From positions 1 through 64,000 of the forward strand of contig NZ_LBDA02000080.1 of assembly GCF_000980885.2 (NCBI RefSeq): a stretch of 64,000 bases of DNA, read 5' to 3'. Shown here piece after piece: positions 50,742-60,297 of this stretch (position 1 is the stretch's first letter; each line of letters starts with the position of its first letter). The translations under genes were made by a program, and so were the position numbers. Under the pieces are notes generated by a model, which saw only the letters and a program-made list of their open reading frames with translations, did not search any database and was not told the DNA's origin. This stretch comes from Streptomyces malaysiense. GTDB lineage: Bacteria; Actinomycetota; Actinomycetes; Streptomycetales; Streptomycetaceae.

Positions 50742-50879
50742 GCGTCCGTCGTCTTCCACGGGTCGTTCCCGCATCCTTTCCGTCCGCCGCACGGCGTCGG
50801 TGCCGTCCGGGCCGTGGTCAAAGGCTGGACCAAGCGGAGCCCCAGGTCGCACCGAGGGTCGCCGGTTAAGGTGGCGGGC

Positions 50880-51791
50880 ATGACTCAGTCGCACCCCAGG
50901 ATCAGCAAGGCTGTCATTCCGGCGGCGGGTCTTGGCACCCGGTTCCTGCCGGCGACCAAGGCCACTCCCAAGGAGATGCTGCCGGTCGTCGACAAGCCCG
51001 CGATCCAGTACGTGGTCGAGGAGGCCGTGTCCGCGGGGCTCGACGACGTCCTGATGATCACCGGTCGTAACAAGCGTCCCCTGGAGGACCACTTCGACCG
51101 CAACTACGAGCTGGAGTCCGCCCTCCAGAAGAAGGGCGACGCGAGCCGGCTCGCGAAGGTGCAGGAGTCCAGCGACCTGGCGACCATGCACTACGTCCGC
51201 CAGGGCGACCCGAAGGGCCTCGGCCACGCCGTGCTGTGCGCCGCCCCGCACGTCGGCCACGAGCCCTTCGCGGTCCTGCTCGGCGACGACCTGATCGACC
51301 CGCGCGACCCGTTGCTCCAGCGCATGATCGAGGTCCAGGAGGAGCACGGCGGCAGCGTGATCGCCCTCATGGAGGTCGCGCCCGAGCAGATCCACCTCTA
51401 CGGCTGCGCGGCCGTAGAGGCCACCGCCGAGGGCGACACCGTCAAGATCACCGGCCTGGTCGAGAAGCCCGACCCCGCCGACGCCCCCTCCAACTACGCG
51501 ATCATCGGCCGCTATGTGCTCGACCCGCACGTCTTCGGCATACTGCGCAAGACGGAACCGGGCCGCGGCGGCGAGATCCAGCTGACCGACGCGCTCCAGC
51601 AGCTCGCCACCGACGAGAAGCCGGGCGGCCCGGTGCACGGCGTCGTCTTCCAGGGCCGCCGCTACGACACCGGCGACCGCGGCGACTACCTGCGTGCCAT
51701 TGTCAGGCTCGCATGCGAACGTGAAGACCTGGGCCCGGAGTTCCGGACCTGGCTCCGCAGTTACGTAGCCGAGGAGATGCAGCAGAGTTGA
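50880..51791 (+). CDS. galU: UTP-glucose-1-phosphate uridylyltransferase GalU
   Basis: 303 residues. The nucleotide loop AVIPAAGLGTRFLPATKATPKEMLPVVDKPAIQYVVEEA, the metal-binding LLGDDLID and the sugar-site FVEKP-like GLVEKP and GRY are all present. It makes UDP-glucose for cell-envelope sugars. AAGGTGG precedes ATG 50880. The stop overlaps the next start (TTGA). Confidence 0.97.
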   Translation: MTQSHPRISKAVIPAAGLGTRFLPATKATPKEMLPVVDKPAIQYVVEEAVSAGLDDVLMITGRNKRPLEDHFDRNYELESALQKKGDASRLAKVQESSDLATMHYVRQGDPKGLGHAVLCAAPHVGHEPFAVLLGDDLIDPRDPLLQRMIEVQEEHGGSVIALMEVAPEQIHLYGCAAVEATAEGDTVKITGLVEKPDPADAPSNYAIIGRYVLDPHVFGILRKTEPGRGGEIQLTDALQQLATDEKPGGPVHGVVFQGRRYDTGDRGDYLRAIVRLACEREDLGPEFRTWLRSYVAEEMQQS

Positions 51792-53110
51792 GCAGCGCCG
51801 CGACCCGCCCGACCGGCGAAGACGACCTGTGGTCGGTGGACCAGCACCTGGAGGACATCCTCTCCACGGTCCAGCCCCTGGAGCCCATCGAACTCCAACT
51901 GCTCGACGCCCAGGGCTGTGTCCTGGTCGAGGACGTCACGGTGCCGGTGTCGCTGCCGCCGTTCGACAACAGCTCGATGGACGGGTACGCGGTGCGGATC
52001 GCGGATGTGGAGGGCGCGAGCGAGGAGTTCCCGGCCGCCCTGGAGGTCGTCGGGGACGTCGCGGCGGGCGCGGACGACCCGGTGCGGGTCGGACCGGGCC
52101 AGGCCGCCCGGATCATGACCGGTGCCCCGCTGCCGCCCGGTGCCGAGGCCGTCGTCCCCGTCGAGTGGACCGACGGCGGGCTCGGCGAGGGCCCGGCCGG
52201 CGGCATGCGGGCCCGCAGCCTCGCCCCCGAGGACGCCGGGGGCCAGGTGCGCGTGCACCGTCCCGTCGAGGCACGCGCGCACGTACGGGCCGAGGGCAGC
52301 GACGTGAAGGCCGGTGATCGCGCTCTGGAGGCCGGGACGATCCTCGGCCCGTCGCAGATCGCCCTGCTCGCCGCGATCGGCCGGGGCACGGTGCGGGTGC
52401 GCCCGCGCCCGCGCGTGGTCGTCGTCTCCACCGGCAGCGAACTCGTCCAGCCCGGCGAGCAGCTGGGCCGCGGCCGGATCTACGACTCCAACAGCTTCGC
52501 CCTCACCGCCGCCGCGCGGGACGCGGGCGCCATCGCCTACCGGGTGGGCGCCGTCGCCGACGACGCCGAGACCCTGCGCTCGACCATCGAGGACCAGCTG
52601 ATCCGCGCCGACCTGCTGGTCACCACGGGCGGAGTGAGCGTCGGGGCGTACGACGTGGTCAAGGAGGCGCTGGCGGACATCGGCGACGAGGACGTGCCGG
52701 GCGGCGGCATCGAGTTCCGCAAGCTGGCCATGCAGCCCGGCAAGCCCCAGGGCTTCGGCTCCATCGGACCCGACCACACGCCGCTGCTCGCGCTGCCGGG
52801 CAACCCCGTGTCCTCGTACGTCTCCTTCGAGCTGTTCGCCCGCCCCGCGATCCGCGCCCTCATGGGCCTCACCGATCTGCACCGGCCGGTGGTGCGGGCC
52901 ACGCTCACCGCGGACAAGGCGCTGCGCTCCCCGAAGGGCCGCCGGCAGTTCCTGCGGGGCCGGTACGCCGACGGGGAGGTCACCCCGGTCGGCGGCGCGG
53001 GCTCCCACCTGGTGGCGGCGCTGGCGCACGCGGACGCGCTGATCGTCGTACCCGAGGACATGGAGTCCGTCGAGCCCGGCACCGAGGTGGACGTCGTACC
53101 GCTCGGCTGA
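51788..53110 (+). CDS. moeA: MoeA/gephyrin-like protein (molybdenum insertion or Glp division protein)
   Basis: 440 residues with a TTG start overlapping galU by four bases. MoeA domains I-IV are complete: [61 protein letters not shown] and [17 protein letters not shown]. Either it inserts Mo into molybdopterin, or it is the paralogue Glp, which binds FtsZ and the membrane receptor GlpR/SepX. The order galU-moeA-...-rimJ-sepX is the one known for glp/glpR, while the adjacent moaC and mog favour a cofactor role. Both functions are possible. Confidence 0.92.
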   Translation: MSSAATRPTGEDDLWSVDQHLEDILSTVQPLEPIELQLLDAQGCVLVEDVTVPVSLPPFDNSSMDGYAVRIADVEGASEEFPAALEVVGDVAAGADDPVRVGPGQAARIMTGAPLPPGAEAVVPVEWTDGGLGEGPAGGMRARSLAPEDAGGQVRVHRPVEARAHVRAEGSDVKAGDRALEAGTILGPSQIALLAAIGRGTVRVRPRPRVVVVSTGSELVQPGEQLGRGRIYDSNSFALTAAARDAGAIAYRVGAVADDAETLRSTIEDQLIRADLLVTTGGVSVGAYDVVKEALADIGDEDVPGGGIEFRKLAMQPGKPQGFGSIGPDHTPLLALPGNPVSSYVSFELFARPAIRALMGLTDLHRPVVRATLTADKALRSPKGRRQFLRGRYADGEVTPVGGAGSHLVAALAHADALIVVPEDMESVEPGTEVDVVPLG

Positions 53111-53214
53111 AGCACGTCCGGGGCGGCTGCGCGAGACCGCTTGGCGGTAGCGTGTCGCGCACAGCAGGCCCGCGCACCGCACGGCGCGGGCCCGGACCGG
53201 GAGCGCCGCACAGC

Positions 53215-53727
53215 ATGACCGAACCGTCCCGGGGGCAGACCCCCGGAAACCCCGCCCAGGATCACCTCACGCACCTCGACGCGGCCGGCGCGGCCCGCAT
53301 GGTCGACGTCTCCGGCAAGGACGTCACCGCGCGCACCGCACGCGCCGGCGGTCGTGTCCTGGTCTCGCCCCGCGTGGTCGAGCTGCTGCGCGGCGAGGGG
53401 GTGCCCAAGGGAGACGCGCTGGCCACCGCGCGGATCGCGGGGATCATGGGCGCCAAGCGCACCCCGGACCTGATCCCGCTGTGCCACCCGTTGTCGGTGT
53501 CGGGTGTGAAACTGGACCTGTCGGTCGCGGACGACGCCGTCGAGATCCTGGCCACCGTGAAGACCACGGACCGCACGGGCGTCGAGATGGAGGCCCTCAC
53601 CGCGGTGACGGTCGCCGCGCTCACCGTGATCGACATGGTCAAGGCGGTCGACAAGGGAGCGGTCATCACGGACGTACGCGTGCTGGAGAAGACCGGCGGC
53701 AAGTCGGGCGACTGGAGCCGGGCATGA
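53215..53727 (+). CDS. moaC: Cyclic pyranopterin monophosphate synthase MoaC
   Basis: 170 residues. [43 protein letters not shown] and [29 protein letters not shown] are diagnostic. It carries out the second half of the first step in molybdopterin synthesis. Its stop overlaps the mog start (ATGA). Confidence 0.97.
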   Translation: MTEPSRGQTPGNPAQDHLTHLDAAGAARMVDVSGKDVTARTARAGGRVLVSPRVVELLRGEGVPKGDALATARIAGIMGAKRTPDLIPLCHPLSVSGVKLDLSVADDAVEILATVKTTDRTGVEMEALTAVTVAALTVIDMVKAVDKGAVITDVRVLEKTGGKSGDWSRA

Positions 53728-54224
53728 GCTACCGCGCCCTGGTGATCACCGCCTCCAACCGGGCCGCCGCGGGCGTCTACGAGGACAGGGGCGGCCCGCT
53801 GATCGCCGACGGCCTCGCGCGCCTCGGCTTCGCCGTGGACGGCCCCCGGGTCGTTCCCGACGGGGAGCCGGTCGAGGCCGCCCTGCGCGAGGGCGCCGCC
53901 GCCGGGTACGACGCGATCGTCACCACCGGCGGCACCGGCCTCACCCCGACCGACCGCACCCCCGAGGCGACCCGCGCCGTCATCGACCACGAGGTGCCGG
54001 GCATTGCCGAGGCCATCCGGGCGTTCGGCATGGGGAAGGTGCCGACCGCCGCGCTCTCCCGGGGCGTCGCCGGGGTCGCCGGCCGGACCCTGATCGTCAA
54101 CCTGCCGGGGTCCACGGGCGGGGTGAAGGACGGACTGGCCGTCCTGGAGCCCCTGTTGGCCCACGCCGTCGACCAGATCCGCGGTGGCGACCACGCCAGA
54201 CCCAGCACGGGGGGTGCGCACTGA
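53724..54224 (+). CDS. mog: Molybdopterin adenylyltransferase-like protein (MogA/MoaB)
   Basis: 166 residues of the MoCF fold. [48 protein letters not shown] and [16 protein letters not shown] contain the molybdopterin-binding Gly-rich loops and Asp. It adenylates molybdopterin before MoeA acts. It overlaps moaC and the rimJ-like gene (CTGA). Confidence 0.93.
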   Translation: MSYRALVITASNRAAAGVYEDRGGPLIADGLARLGFAVDGPRVVPDGEPVEAALREGAAAGYDAIVTTGGTGLTPTDRTPEATRAVIDHEVPGIAEAIRAFGMGKVPTAALSRGVAGVAGRTLIVNLPGSTGGVKDGLAVLEPLLAHAVDQIRGGDHARPSTGGAH

Positions 54225-54853
54225 ACGGGTCGACCTGGCCGGTCGTGCTGGTGGACGGCGATGTCGTCCTGCGGCCGATAAAGCTGCGCGACCAGCGGGA
54301 GTGGCGGGAGGTGAACCGCCGCAACCGGGACTGGCTGCGCCCCTGGGAGGCCACGATCCCGCCCCCCACCCCGAGCGGGCCGGTCGCGCACCGGCCGACG
54401 TACCGGCAGATGGTCCGGCATCTGCGCCGGGAGGCGCACGCGGGCCGGATGCTGCCGTTCGTCATCGAGTACCAGGGGCGCCTGGTCGGGCAGTTGACGG
54501 TCGCCGGAATCACCTGGGGGTCGATGTGCTCCGGGCACATCGGCTACTGGGTCGACGAGTCGGTGGCCGGGCGCGGGGTGATGCCGACGGCCGTCGCGCT
54601 GGTGGTGGACCACTGTTTCCGCACCGTCGGACTGCACCGCATCGAGGTGTGCATCCGCCCCGAGAACCGGCCCAGCCGCCGGGTGGTGGAGAAGCTCGGG
54701 TTCCGCGAGGAGGGGCTGCGGCCGCGTTATCTGCACATCGACGGCGCCTGGCGCGACCATCTGGTCTTCGCGCTGACCGCGGAGGAGGTGCCGGACGGGC
54801 TGCTCGGACGGTGGCGGCGGGCACGGTCGGCGGCACAGGGACCGAGAAATTGA
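54221..54853 (+). CDS. rimJ: RimJ/RimL-type GNAT acetyltransferase
   Basis: 210 residues if translation starts at CTG 54221, giving [21 protein letters not shown] and a CTGA overlap with the mog stop; GTG 54245 would drop eight residues. GNAT motifs: LRPIKLRDQREWREVNRRN, IGYWVDESVAGRGVMPTAVALVVDHCF and VCIRPENRPSRRVVEKLGF. It probably acetylates a protein N-terminus. It sits between the moeA block and sepX as Rv0995 does. Confidence 0.9.
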   Translation: MNGSTWPVVLVDGDVVLRPIKLRDQREWREVNRRNRDWLRPWEATIPPPTPSGPVAHRPTYRQMVRHLRREAHAGRMLPFVIEYQGRLVGQLTVAGITWGSMCSGHIGYWVDESVAGRGVMPTAVALVVDHCFRTVGLHRIEVCIRPENRPSRRVVEKLGFREEGLRPRYLHIDGAWRDHLVFALTAEEVPDGLLGRWRRARSAAQGPRN

Positions 54854-54974
54854 ATATGCGTTCGAAATTCTGATCCTAACGGTCGCAAAAAATGCTGGAA
54901 ATATCAGCCAGATCGTGCGACACACCGGCTCAATTGGCGGATACCTTCGGTCAAACCCCTCTACCGTGTGAGTC

Positions 54975-56138
54975 GTGAGCAGCAGCGGCCTCATCTACGC
55001 AGTCATTGTCGGGGCCTGGGCCGCCTACTTGGTGCCGATGTGGCTCCGTAGGCAGGACGAGCTGAACGAGGCCCGTCCGACGGAACGCTTCAGTACCGCC
55101 ATCCGGCTGCTTTCCGGACGGGCGGGGATGGAGCGCCGATACGCCAAGGACCTGCGGGCGCGCTCCACCGACCAGGGGGAGCAGGGCGCCGTCGATCCGG
55201 ACGCCGTCACCGATTCGGTGGACGTCCGGGCCTTCGCCGTGCCCCCGACGCGCCGTCAGATCCTGGTGGAGGGCGAGCCCGAGGCGTCCCGGAGCCCGGA
55301 AGCCGACCGGGGACACGCCCCCGCGGCCCCGGTACGGCGGCACGCGCCGGCACCCCGACGCGTGCCTTCGGCACAGGCGGCCGCAGCGCGCGCCCGGCGC
55401 ACGAAGGTGCTCGCGCGCCGTCGGCGCACCACCGTGCTGCTCTTCCTCGCCTTCACCGTGGGCGCGATCGTCGCGGCCGTCGGCGGCCTCGCCTTCCTGT
55501 GGGCGCCCGCCGCCCCCGCCGTGCTCCTCAGCGCTTACATCGCCTATCTGCGCACCCAGGAACGCCGCCGCTTCGCCTACCAGATGGACCGCCGCCGTGC
55601 CGAGGCCGCCGCCAAGCGACTGCGTGAGCGCCAGCCGCGACGGCGCGCGACCCCGGAGGCCGCCCGCGCCGCCGACGAACCGGAGGAGGCCACAGGGACC
55701 GACACGGACCCCGGCCTCTCCACACTCGCCGCCGACCGGCGCGCCCTGGTGGAGCAGACCGACCACGCCGAGTGGGTCGACCAGCAGCGCGAGCGGCAGC
55801 GGCGGCCCGGACATGGGGACAGCTGGGACCCGGTGCCGGTGCCCCTGCCCACGTACGTGACCGCGCCGGTCGCGCCGCGGGCCACCTCCGGTGTCGACCT
55901 GGGCGGCCCGGACACCTGGAGCTCGGCGCGGTCCAGCTCGGTCGTCCCGGAGCAGGAGACGGACCAGGCGCCCGCGGCCGGGGAGGACGAGCAGGCGTCC
56001 GCCGAGGCGGACCGGCCGGCCGACGGCCGCGGCGACGCCCGCCGTGCCGCCTCCGCCCGCCGTTCCCGGGAGCGTGGCCGCACACCGCTCTTCGACCAGT
56101 ACGAGGACGGCGACCGTCCGCGCGCCGCCAACGAGTGA
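54975..56138 (+). CDS. sepX: SepX/GlpR divisome membrane protein
   Basis: 387 residues, GTG start. An N-terminal membrane helix (GLIYAVIVGAWAAYLVPMWL) is followed by a conserved cytoplasmic stretch (RRQDELNEARPTERFSTAIRLLS), a paired hydrophobic region (about 155-195) and a long charged, disordered C-terminus. This layout and the position after galU-moeA-rimJ identify the actinobacterial SepX/GlpR family, needed for hyphal septation in Streptomyces and binding the gephyrin-like Glp in corynebacteria. The AT-richer 121-base gap before it suggests its own promoter. Confidence 0.85.
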   Translation: MSSSGLIYAVIVGAWAAYLVPMWLRRQDELNEARPTERFSTAIRLLSGRAGMERRYAKDLRARSTDQGEQGAVDPDAVTDSVDVRAFAVPPTRRQILVEGEPEASRSPEADRGHAPAAPVRRHAPAPRRVPSAQAAAARARRTKVLARRRRTTVLLFLAFTVGAIVAAVGGLAFLWAPAAPAVLLSAYIAYLRTQERRRFAYQMDRRRAEAAAKRLRERQPRRRATPEAARAADEPEEATGTDTDPGLSTLAADRRALVEQTDHAEWVDQQRERQRRPGHGDSWDPVPVPLPTYVTAPVAPRATSGVDLGGPDTWSSARSSSVVPEQETDQAPAAGEDEQASAEADRPADGRGDARRAASARRSRERGRTPLFDQYEDGDRPRAANE

Positions 56139-56229
56139 CGGCCGCCACATCCGGGAAGCGGCCCCTGACCAGTTCGGGAGCGGATTTCCAAGCACCCCGA
56201 TCAGGGTGCTAGAGTTTCACTCGTTGCAA

Positions 56230-56303
56230 GGGCCTGTGGCGCAGTCCGGTAGCGCACCTCGTTCGCATCGAGGGGGCCAGGGGTTCAAATCCCCTCAGGT
56301 CCA
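56230..56303 (+). tRNA. tRNA-Ala (anticodon CGC)
   Basis: Acceptor GGGCCTG pairs with CAGGTCC, D-arm GCGC...GCGC, anticodon stem CCTCG/CGAGG with loop TTCGCAT (anticodon CGC), T-arm GGGG-TTCAAAT-CCCC, discriminator A. CCA is not encoded. A strong terminator follows. Confidence 0.93.
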
Positions 56304-56310
56304 CGCAGCT

Positions 56311-56344
56311 CAGAGCCCCGGTCGGGAAACCGACCGGGGCTCTG
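56311..56344 (+). terminator. Terminator of tRNA-Ala
   Basis: Perfect 15-bp stem CAGAGCCCCGGTCGG/CCGACCGGGGCTCTG with a GAAA tetraloop, seven bases after the tRNA. Confidence 0.9.
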
Positions 56345-56459
56345 ACATGTTGTACGGCCGTTTCGCCTTGTACGGCCGTCTCACCGGTCGCGTCGCCCGG
56401 CGGCCGTGGCGGGGGTTTTCGCGTCCGTCGCTCCGGCCCCGCCGCGACCGTCGCCCCGG

Positions 56460-56936
56460 CTACAGGTCCTTCGCGAAGCAGCGGCTCTCCTCGTGGAAGC
56501 GGTAGAAACCGAACTTGGGGCAGAGCGTGTAGCCGCTGGAGGCGTACAGGGCGATGGCCTCCGGCTGCTTGGTGCCCGTCTCCAGGACCATCCGCCGGCG
56601 TCCGGCCGCGCGGGCGTCCTCCTCCAGGGCGGTCAGGATCCGGCGGGCCAGGCCCCGGCCGCGCACCTCCTCGATCACATACATGCGCTTCAGCTCGGCG
56701 TCCCCGTCCGAGTAGCCCTCGTCGTTGCGCTCCTGGCTGCGCCAGCCGCCGGTGGCCACCGGGCGGTCGGACTCGTCGTACGCGATCAGGTACGCGCCCC
56801 GGGGCGGGAGGAAGTCCTGCGGGGTGAGGAAGGTTTCATCGCCGTCGTCGCCGTAACGGAGGGCGTATTCGGCCTGCACCGCGTCGTTGAGCTTTATGGC
56901 GTCGGGGTGGTCGAAACCTACGCGGCGAATGTTCAT
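56460..56936 (-). CDS. GNAT family acetyltransferase
   Basis: 158 residues from ATG 56936. The acetyl-CoA site reads LKRMYVIEEVRGRGLARRILTALEEDARAAG, followed by LETGTKQPEAIALYASSGY. Substrate unknown. It is divergent from the exonuclease III gene with a 76-base gap. Confidence 0.9.
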   Translation of the reverse strand: MNIRRVGFDHPDAIKLNDAVQAEYALRYGDDGDETFLTPQDFLPPRGAYLIAYDESDRPVATGGWRSQERNDEGYSDGDAELKRMYVIEEVRGRGLARRILTALEEDARAAGRRRMVLETGTKQPEAIALYASSGYTLCPKFGFYRFHEESRCFAKDL

Positions 56937-57012
56937 CTGGGCATCGCGCTTCCGTGCGGGAGGGACCCCTCGCTCGTGAGGGCTTCGTCCAGTGTGCCGG
57001 TATCGTGCTCCG

Positions 57013-57816
57013 GTGCTGACTGTGACCTCGGTGAACGTGAATGGGCTGCGGGCCGCCGCCAAGAAGGGCTTCGTGCCGTGGCTGGCCGGGACGCGGGCGG
57101 ACGTCGTCTGCCTCCAGGAGGTGCGCGCCGAGCCGCACCAACTGCCCGCGGAGGTGCGCGAGCCCGAGGGCTGGCACGTGGTGCACGCCCCGGCGGCCGC
57201 CAAGGGGCGCGCGGGCGTCTCCCTGTACACCCGGCGCGAGCCCGACCGGGTGCGGATCGGCTTCGGGTCCGCCGAGTTCGACGGCAGCGGGCGCTATGCC
57301 GAGGTGGATCTGCCCGGTGTCACCGTCGCCTCCCTCTACCTCCCGTCCGGCGAGGTCGGCACCGAGCGGCAGGACGAGAAGATCCGCTTCATGGCGGAGT
57401 TCCTCGAACACCTCAAGGCGCTGCGCGGGCGCGCCGCCGCCGAGGGGCGCGAGGTGGTCGTCTGCGGCGACTGGAACATCGCCCACCGCGAGGCCGATCT
57501 CAAGAACTGGCGCGGCAACACCAAGAACTCCGGCTTCCTGCCCGAGGAGCGGTCCTGGCTCGGCCGGGTCCTCGCCCCCGAGGAGGGCGGCTACGTCGAC
57601 GTCGTACGGGCCCTGCACCCGGACGTCGACGGCCCGTACACGTGGTGGTCGTACCGGGGGCGGGCCTTCGACAACGATTCCGGGTGGCGGATCGATCTCG
57701 CCGTGGCCACCCCCGGGCTCGCCCGGCGCGCGGTCAAGGCCGTGGTGGAGCGGGCGGCCTGCCACGAGGAGCGGTGGTCGGACCACGCCCCGGTGACGGT
57801 GACCTTCGAGATGTGA
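57013..57816 (+). CDS. xth: Exodeoxyribonuclease III / AP endonuclease
   Basis: 267 residues from GTG 57013. EEP-fold residues: TSVNVNGLRAA, CLQEVRAE (Glu), VVVCGDWNIAH (Asp/Asn) and the final RWSDHAPVTV (His), plus WRIDLAVA. It repairs abasic sites and oxidised 3' ends. Confidence 0.95.
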   Translation: MLTVTSVNVNGLRAAAKKGFVPWLAGTRADVVCLQEVRAEPHQLPAEVREPEGWHVVHAPAAAKGRAGVSLYTRREPDRVRIGFGSAEFDGSGRYAEVDLPGVTVASLYLPSGEVGTERQDEKIRFMAEFLEHLKALRGRAAAEGREVVVCGDWNIAHREADLKNWRGNTKNSGFLPEERSWLGRVLAPEEGGYVDVVRALHPDVDGPYTWWSYRGRAFDNDSGWRIDLAVATPGLARRAVKAVVERAACHEERWSDHAPVTVTFEM

Positions 57817-57907
57817 GGCCGGCGCCGCCCGCTCGGCGCCGGAGGCCGGGCGGGGCGTGTCCGGTCCGGCCGTGCGCGCGGCACCGCCGCCGCGGCGGCC
57901 CCGCGGC

Positions 57908-58585
57908 CTAATCCGCCTTGTTCAGCTGCCGGTCCATGGCCAGGGACAGCTCCGCCTCCACCACGCTGCGGGCGAGCGGGCGCAGGCGGTGCAGGTCCTC
58001 CTCCGGGGCGTGGCGCCGGATCAGGTCCGAGAAGAGGGTGGCCAGGGCCTCGGCGTGTTCCCGGACGCGGACGCCGGCCGCGAGGACCTCGGCGAGCGGG
58101 ATGCCCTCGCGGACCAGGGCGGAGGAGACGTCCAGCAGACGCCGGCTGATGTGGACGATCTTGTCGCCGTCGGTGCCCAGGTAGCCCAGCTCCATGGCGG
58201 CGGCCAGGTTCTCCGGGGTGACCTCGCCCTCGAAGCGGGCGGCCAGTTCCTCCGGGGTGAGGCGGATCGGCTCCTCCTCGGTGGGGGCGCCGACGCCGAG
58301 CAGGTCGGCGACGTCCCGGCCCTGGTCCAGGGCCTCGGCCAGCTCCGCGATGCCGGTCAGGGTGTGGCCGCGCTCCAGCAGGGCGCCGATGGTGCGCAGC
58401 CGGGCCAGGTGGTGGTCGTCGTACCAGGCGATGCGGCCCTCGCGGCGGGGTGGCGGCAGCAGCTTGCGTTCGCGGTAGAAGCGCAGGGTGCGCACGGTGA
58501 TGCCGGCCAGTCGGGCCAGCTCGTCCGTGCGGTACTCGCGCGGGCCCCGATGGGCCGCCTCCGGGTTCTCGGTGTCTGCTGCCAC
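57908..58585 (-). CDS. MerR family regulator
   Basis: 225 residues, GTG start. The N-terminal YRTDELARLAGITVRTLRFYRERKLLPPPRREGRIAWYDD is a standard MerR HTH. The C-terminal helical domain has no metal-binding Cys, so an organic effector is likely. It is divergent from the monooxygenase-hydrolase-SDR operon, whose promoter region between them contains a palindrome; it is the probable regulator of that operon. Confidence 0.9.
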   Translation of the reverse strand: MAADTENPEAAHRGPREYRTDELARLAGITVRTLRFYRERKLLPPPRREGRIAWYDDHHLARLRTIGALLERGHTLTGIAELAEALDQGRDVADLLGVGAPTEEEPIRLTPEELAARFEGEVTPENLAAAMELGYLGTDGDKIVHISRRLLDVSSALVREGIPLAEVLAAGVRVREHAEALATLFSDLIRRHAPEEDLHRLRPLARSVVEAELSLAMDRQLNKAD

Positions 58586-58670
58586 GCCCGAAGCCTATGG
58601 TGTACCGCCGGTAACTTTCCTTACCGCGCCCCCTACCGCTCGGTACGGAGCTGCTCTACAGTCCCATCGT

Positions 58671-58686
58671 GCCAGTGTTCACTGGC
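58671..58686. promoter_or_regulatory. Perfect palindrome between MerR and monooxygenase genes
   Basis: GCCAGTG-TT-CACTGGC, seven-base arms around two bases, 46 bases before ATG 58732. Candidate operator for the divergent MerR regulator. Confidence 0.6.
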
Positions 58687-58731
58687 AGCATTGACGAGCG
58701 GTATTCCAAGGTGAGGCGTGGAGGCTCCGGG

Positions 58732-60297
58732 ATGGCCGAGCACGAGCATGTGAGGGTGGCGGTGATCGGGTCCGGCTTCGGCGGACTGGGCGCCGCCGTG
58801 CGGCTGCGCCGCGAAGGGATCACCGACTTCGTCGTCCTGGAACGGGCCGAGGACGTCGGCGGCACCTGGCGGGACAACAGTTACCCCGGGTGCGCCTGTG
58901 ACGTGCCCTCGCACCTGTACTCCTTCTCCTTCGCGCCCAACCCCGAGTGGCCGCGCACCTTCTCGGGACAGCGGCACATCCGCGCCTACCTGGAGCACGT
59001 CACCGACGTCTTCGGCCTGCGCCCGCAGATCCGCTTCGGCGCCGAGGTCAGGCTGCTCAGCTGGGACCGGGAGAACCTGCGCTGGCACATCGAGACCACG
59101 CGCGGGGCGCTGACCGCCGATGTCGTCGTCTCCGCCACCGGACCGCTGTCCGACCCCAAGGTGCCCGACATCCCGGGCCTGGAGTCCTTCCCCGGCAAGG
59201 TGTTCCACTCCGCCCGCTGGGACCACGACTACGACCTGCGCGGCAAGCGCGTGGCCGTGGTCGGCACCGGTGCCTCCGCCATCCAGATCGTGCCCGCCGT
59301 CCAGTCGCAGGTCGGCCGGCTCACCCTCTTCCAGCGCACCCCGCCCTGGGTGATGCCCCGGGTGGACCGCGCGATCAGCCCCGCCGAGCGCTGGCTGCAC
59401 CGCTCGCTGCCGCTCACCACCCAGCTGCGCCGCGGCCTGCTGTGGGGCATCCGGGAACTCCAGGTGCAGGCGTTCACCAAGCACCCCGATGAACTCGGCC
59501 TGGTCGAGCGGCTCGCCAGGCGCAACATCGCCCGCGCGATCAAGGACCCGGACCTGCGCGCCAGGCTCACCCCCGACTACCGCATCGGCTGCAAGCGGAT
59601 CCTGCTGTCCAACACCTACTACCCGGCGCTGGCCCGGCCCCATGTGGACGTCGTCGCGAGCGGGCTCAGCGAGGTGCGGGGTTCGACCCTGGTCGCCGCC
59701 GACGGCACCGAGGCCGAGGTCGACGCGATCGTCTTCGGTACGGGCTTCCACGTCACGGACATGCCGATCGCCGAGCGCGTGGTCGGCGCGGAGGGCATCA
59801 CGCTCGCCGAGGCGTGGAAGGGCGGCATGCGGGCGCTGCGCGGCGCCACCGCCACCGGGTTCCCGAACTTCATGACGGTCGTCGGGCCCAACACCGGCCT
59901 CGGCAACTCCTCCATGATCCTCATGATCGAGTCCCAGCTGAACTACATGGCCGACTACCTGCGCCAGCTCGACGTCCTCGGCGGCCGTACCGCCCTCGAC
60001 GCCCGGCCCGGCGCCGTCGCGGCCTGGAACCACAAGGTCCAGGAGCGGATGGAACGGACCGTGTGGAACACCGGCGGCTGCACCAGCTGGTACCTCGACG
60101 CCAGCGGGCGCAACACCACCGTGTGGCCCGGTACGACGACCGAGTTCCGGCGCGCCACCCGGCAGGTGGACCTCGGGGAGTACGAGGTGATCCGGGCACC
60201 CGGGCCTGGTGCGGCCCCCGAGGACGCGAAGAACTCGAAGTCCCGCGAGAGCAGCGGGACTTCGAAGGCCGCCGAGACGGACGAGGTCGCCGCGTGA
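58732..60297 (+). CDS. Flavin-containing (Baeyer-Villiger-type) monooxygenase
   Basis: 521 residues; ATG 58732 is chosen because GGAGG lies seven bases upstream (GTG 58669 would place the upstream palindrome inside the gene). FAD Rossmann motif GSGFGGLGAAVRL, WRDNSYPGCACDVPSHLYSFSF, NADPH motif VVGTGASAIQ and a type I BVMO-like FHSARWDHDYD block. Operon partners are an alpha/beta hydrolase and an SDR, as in the M. tuberculosis mymA operon, suggesting oxidation of long-chain ketones or lipids followed by ester cleavage. Confidence 0.92.
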   Translation: MAEHEHVRVAVIGSGFGGLGAAVRLRREGITDFVVLERAEDVGGTWRDNSYPGCACDVPSHLYSFSFAPNPEWPRTFSGQRHIRAYLEHVTDVFGLRPQIRFGAEVRLLSWDRENLRWHIETTRGALTADVVVSATGPLSDPKVPDIPGLESFPGKVFHSARWDHDYDLRGKRVAVVGTGASAIQIVPAVQSQVGRLTLFQRTPPWVMPRVDRAISPAERWLHRSLPLTTQLRRGLLWGIRELQVQAFTKHPDELGLVERLARRNIARAIKDPDLRARLTPDYRIGCKRILLSNTYYPALARPHVDVVASGLSEVRGSTLVAADGTEAEVDAIVFGTGFHVTDMPIAERVVGAEGITLAEAWKGGMRALRGATATGFPNFMTVVGPNTGLGNSSMILMIESQLNYMADYLRQLDVLGGRTALDARPGAVAAWNHKVQERMERTVWNTGGCTSWYLDASGRNTTVWPGTTTEFRRATRQVDLGEYEVIRAPGPGAAPEDAKNSKSRESSGTSKAAETDEVAA

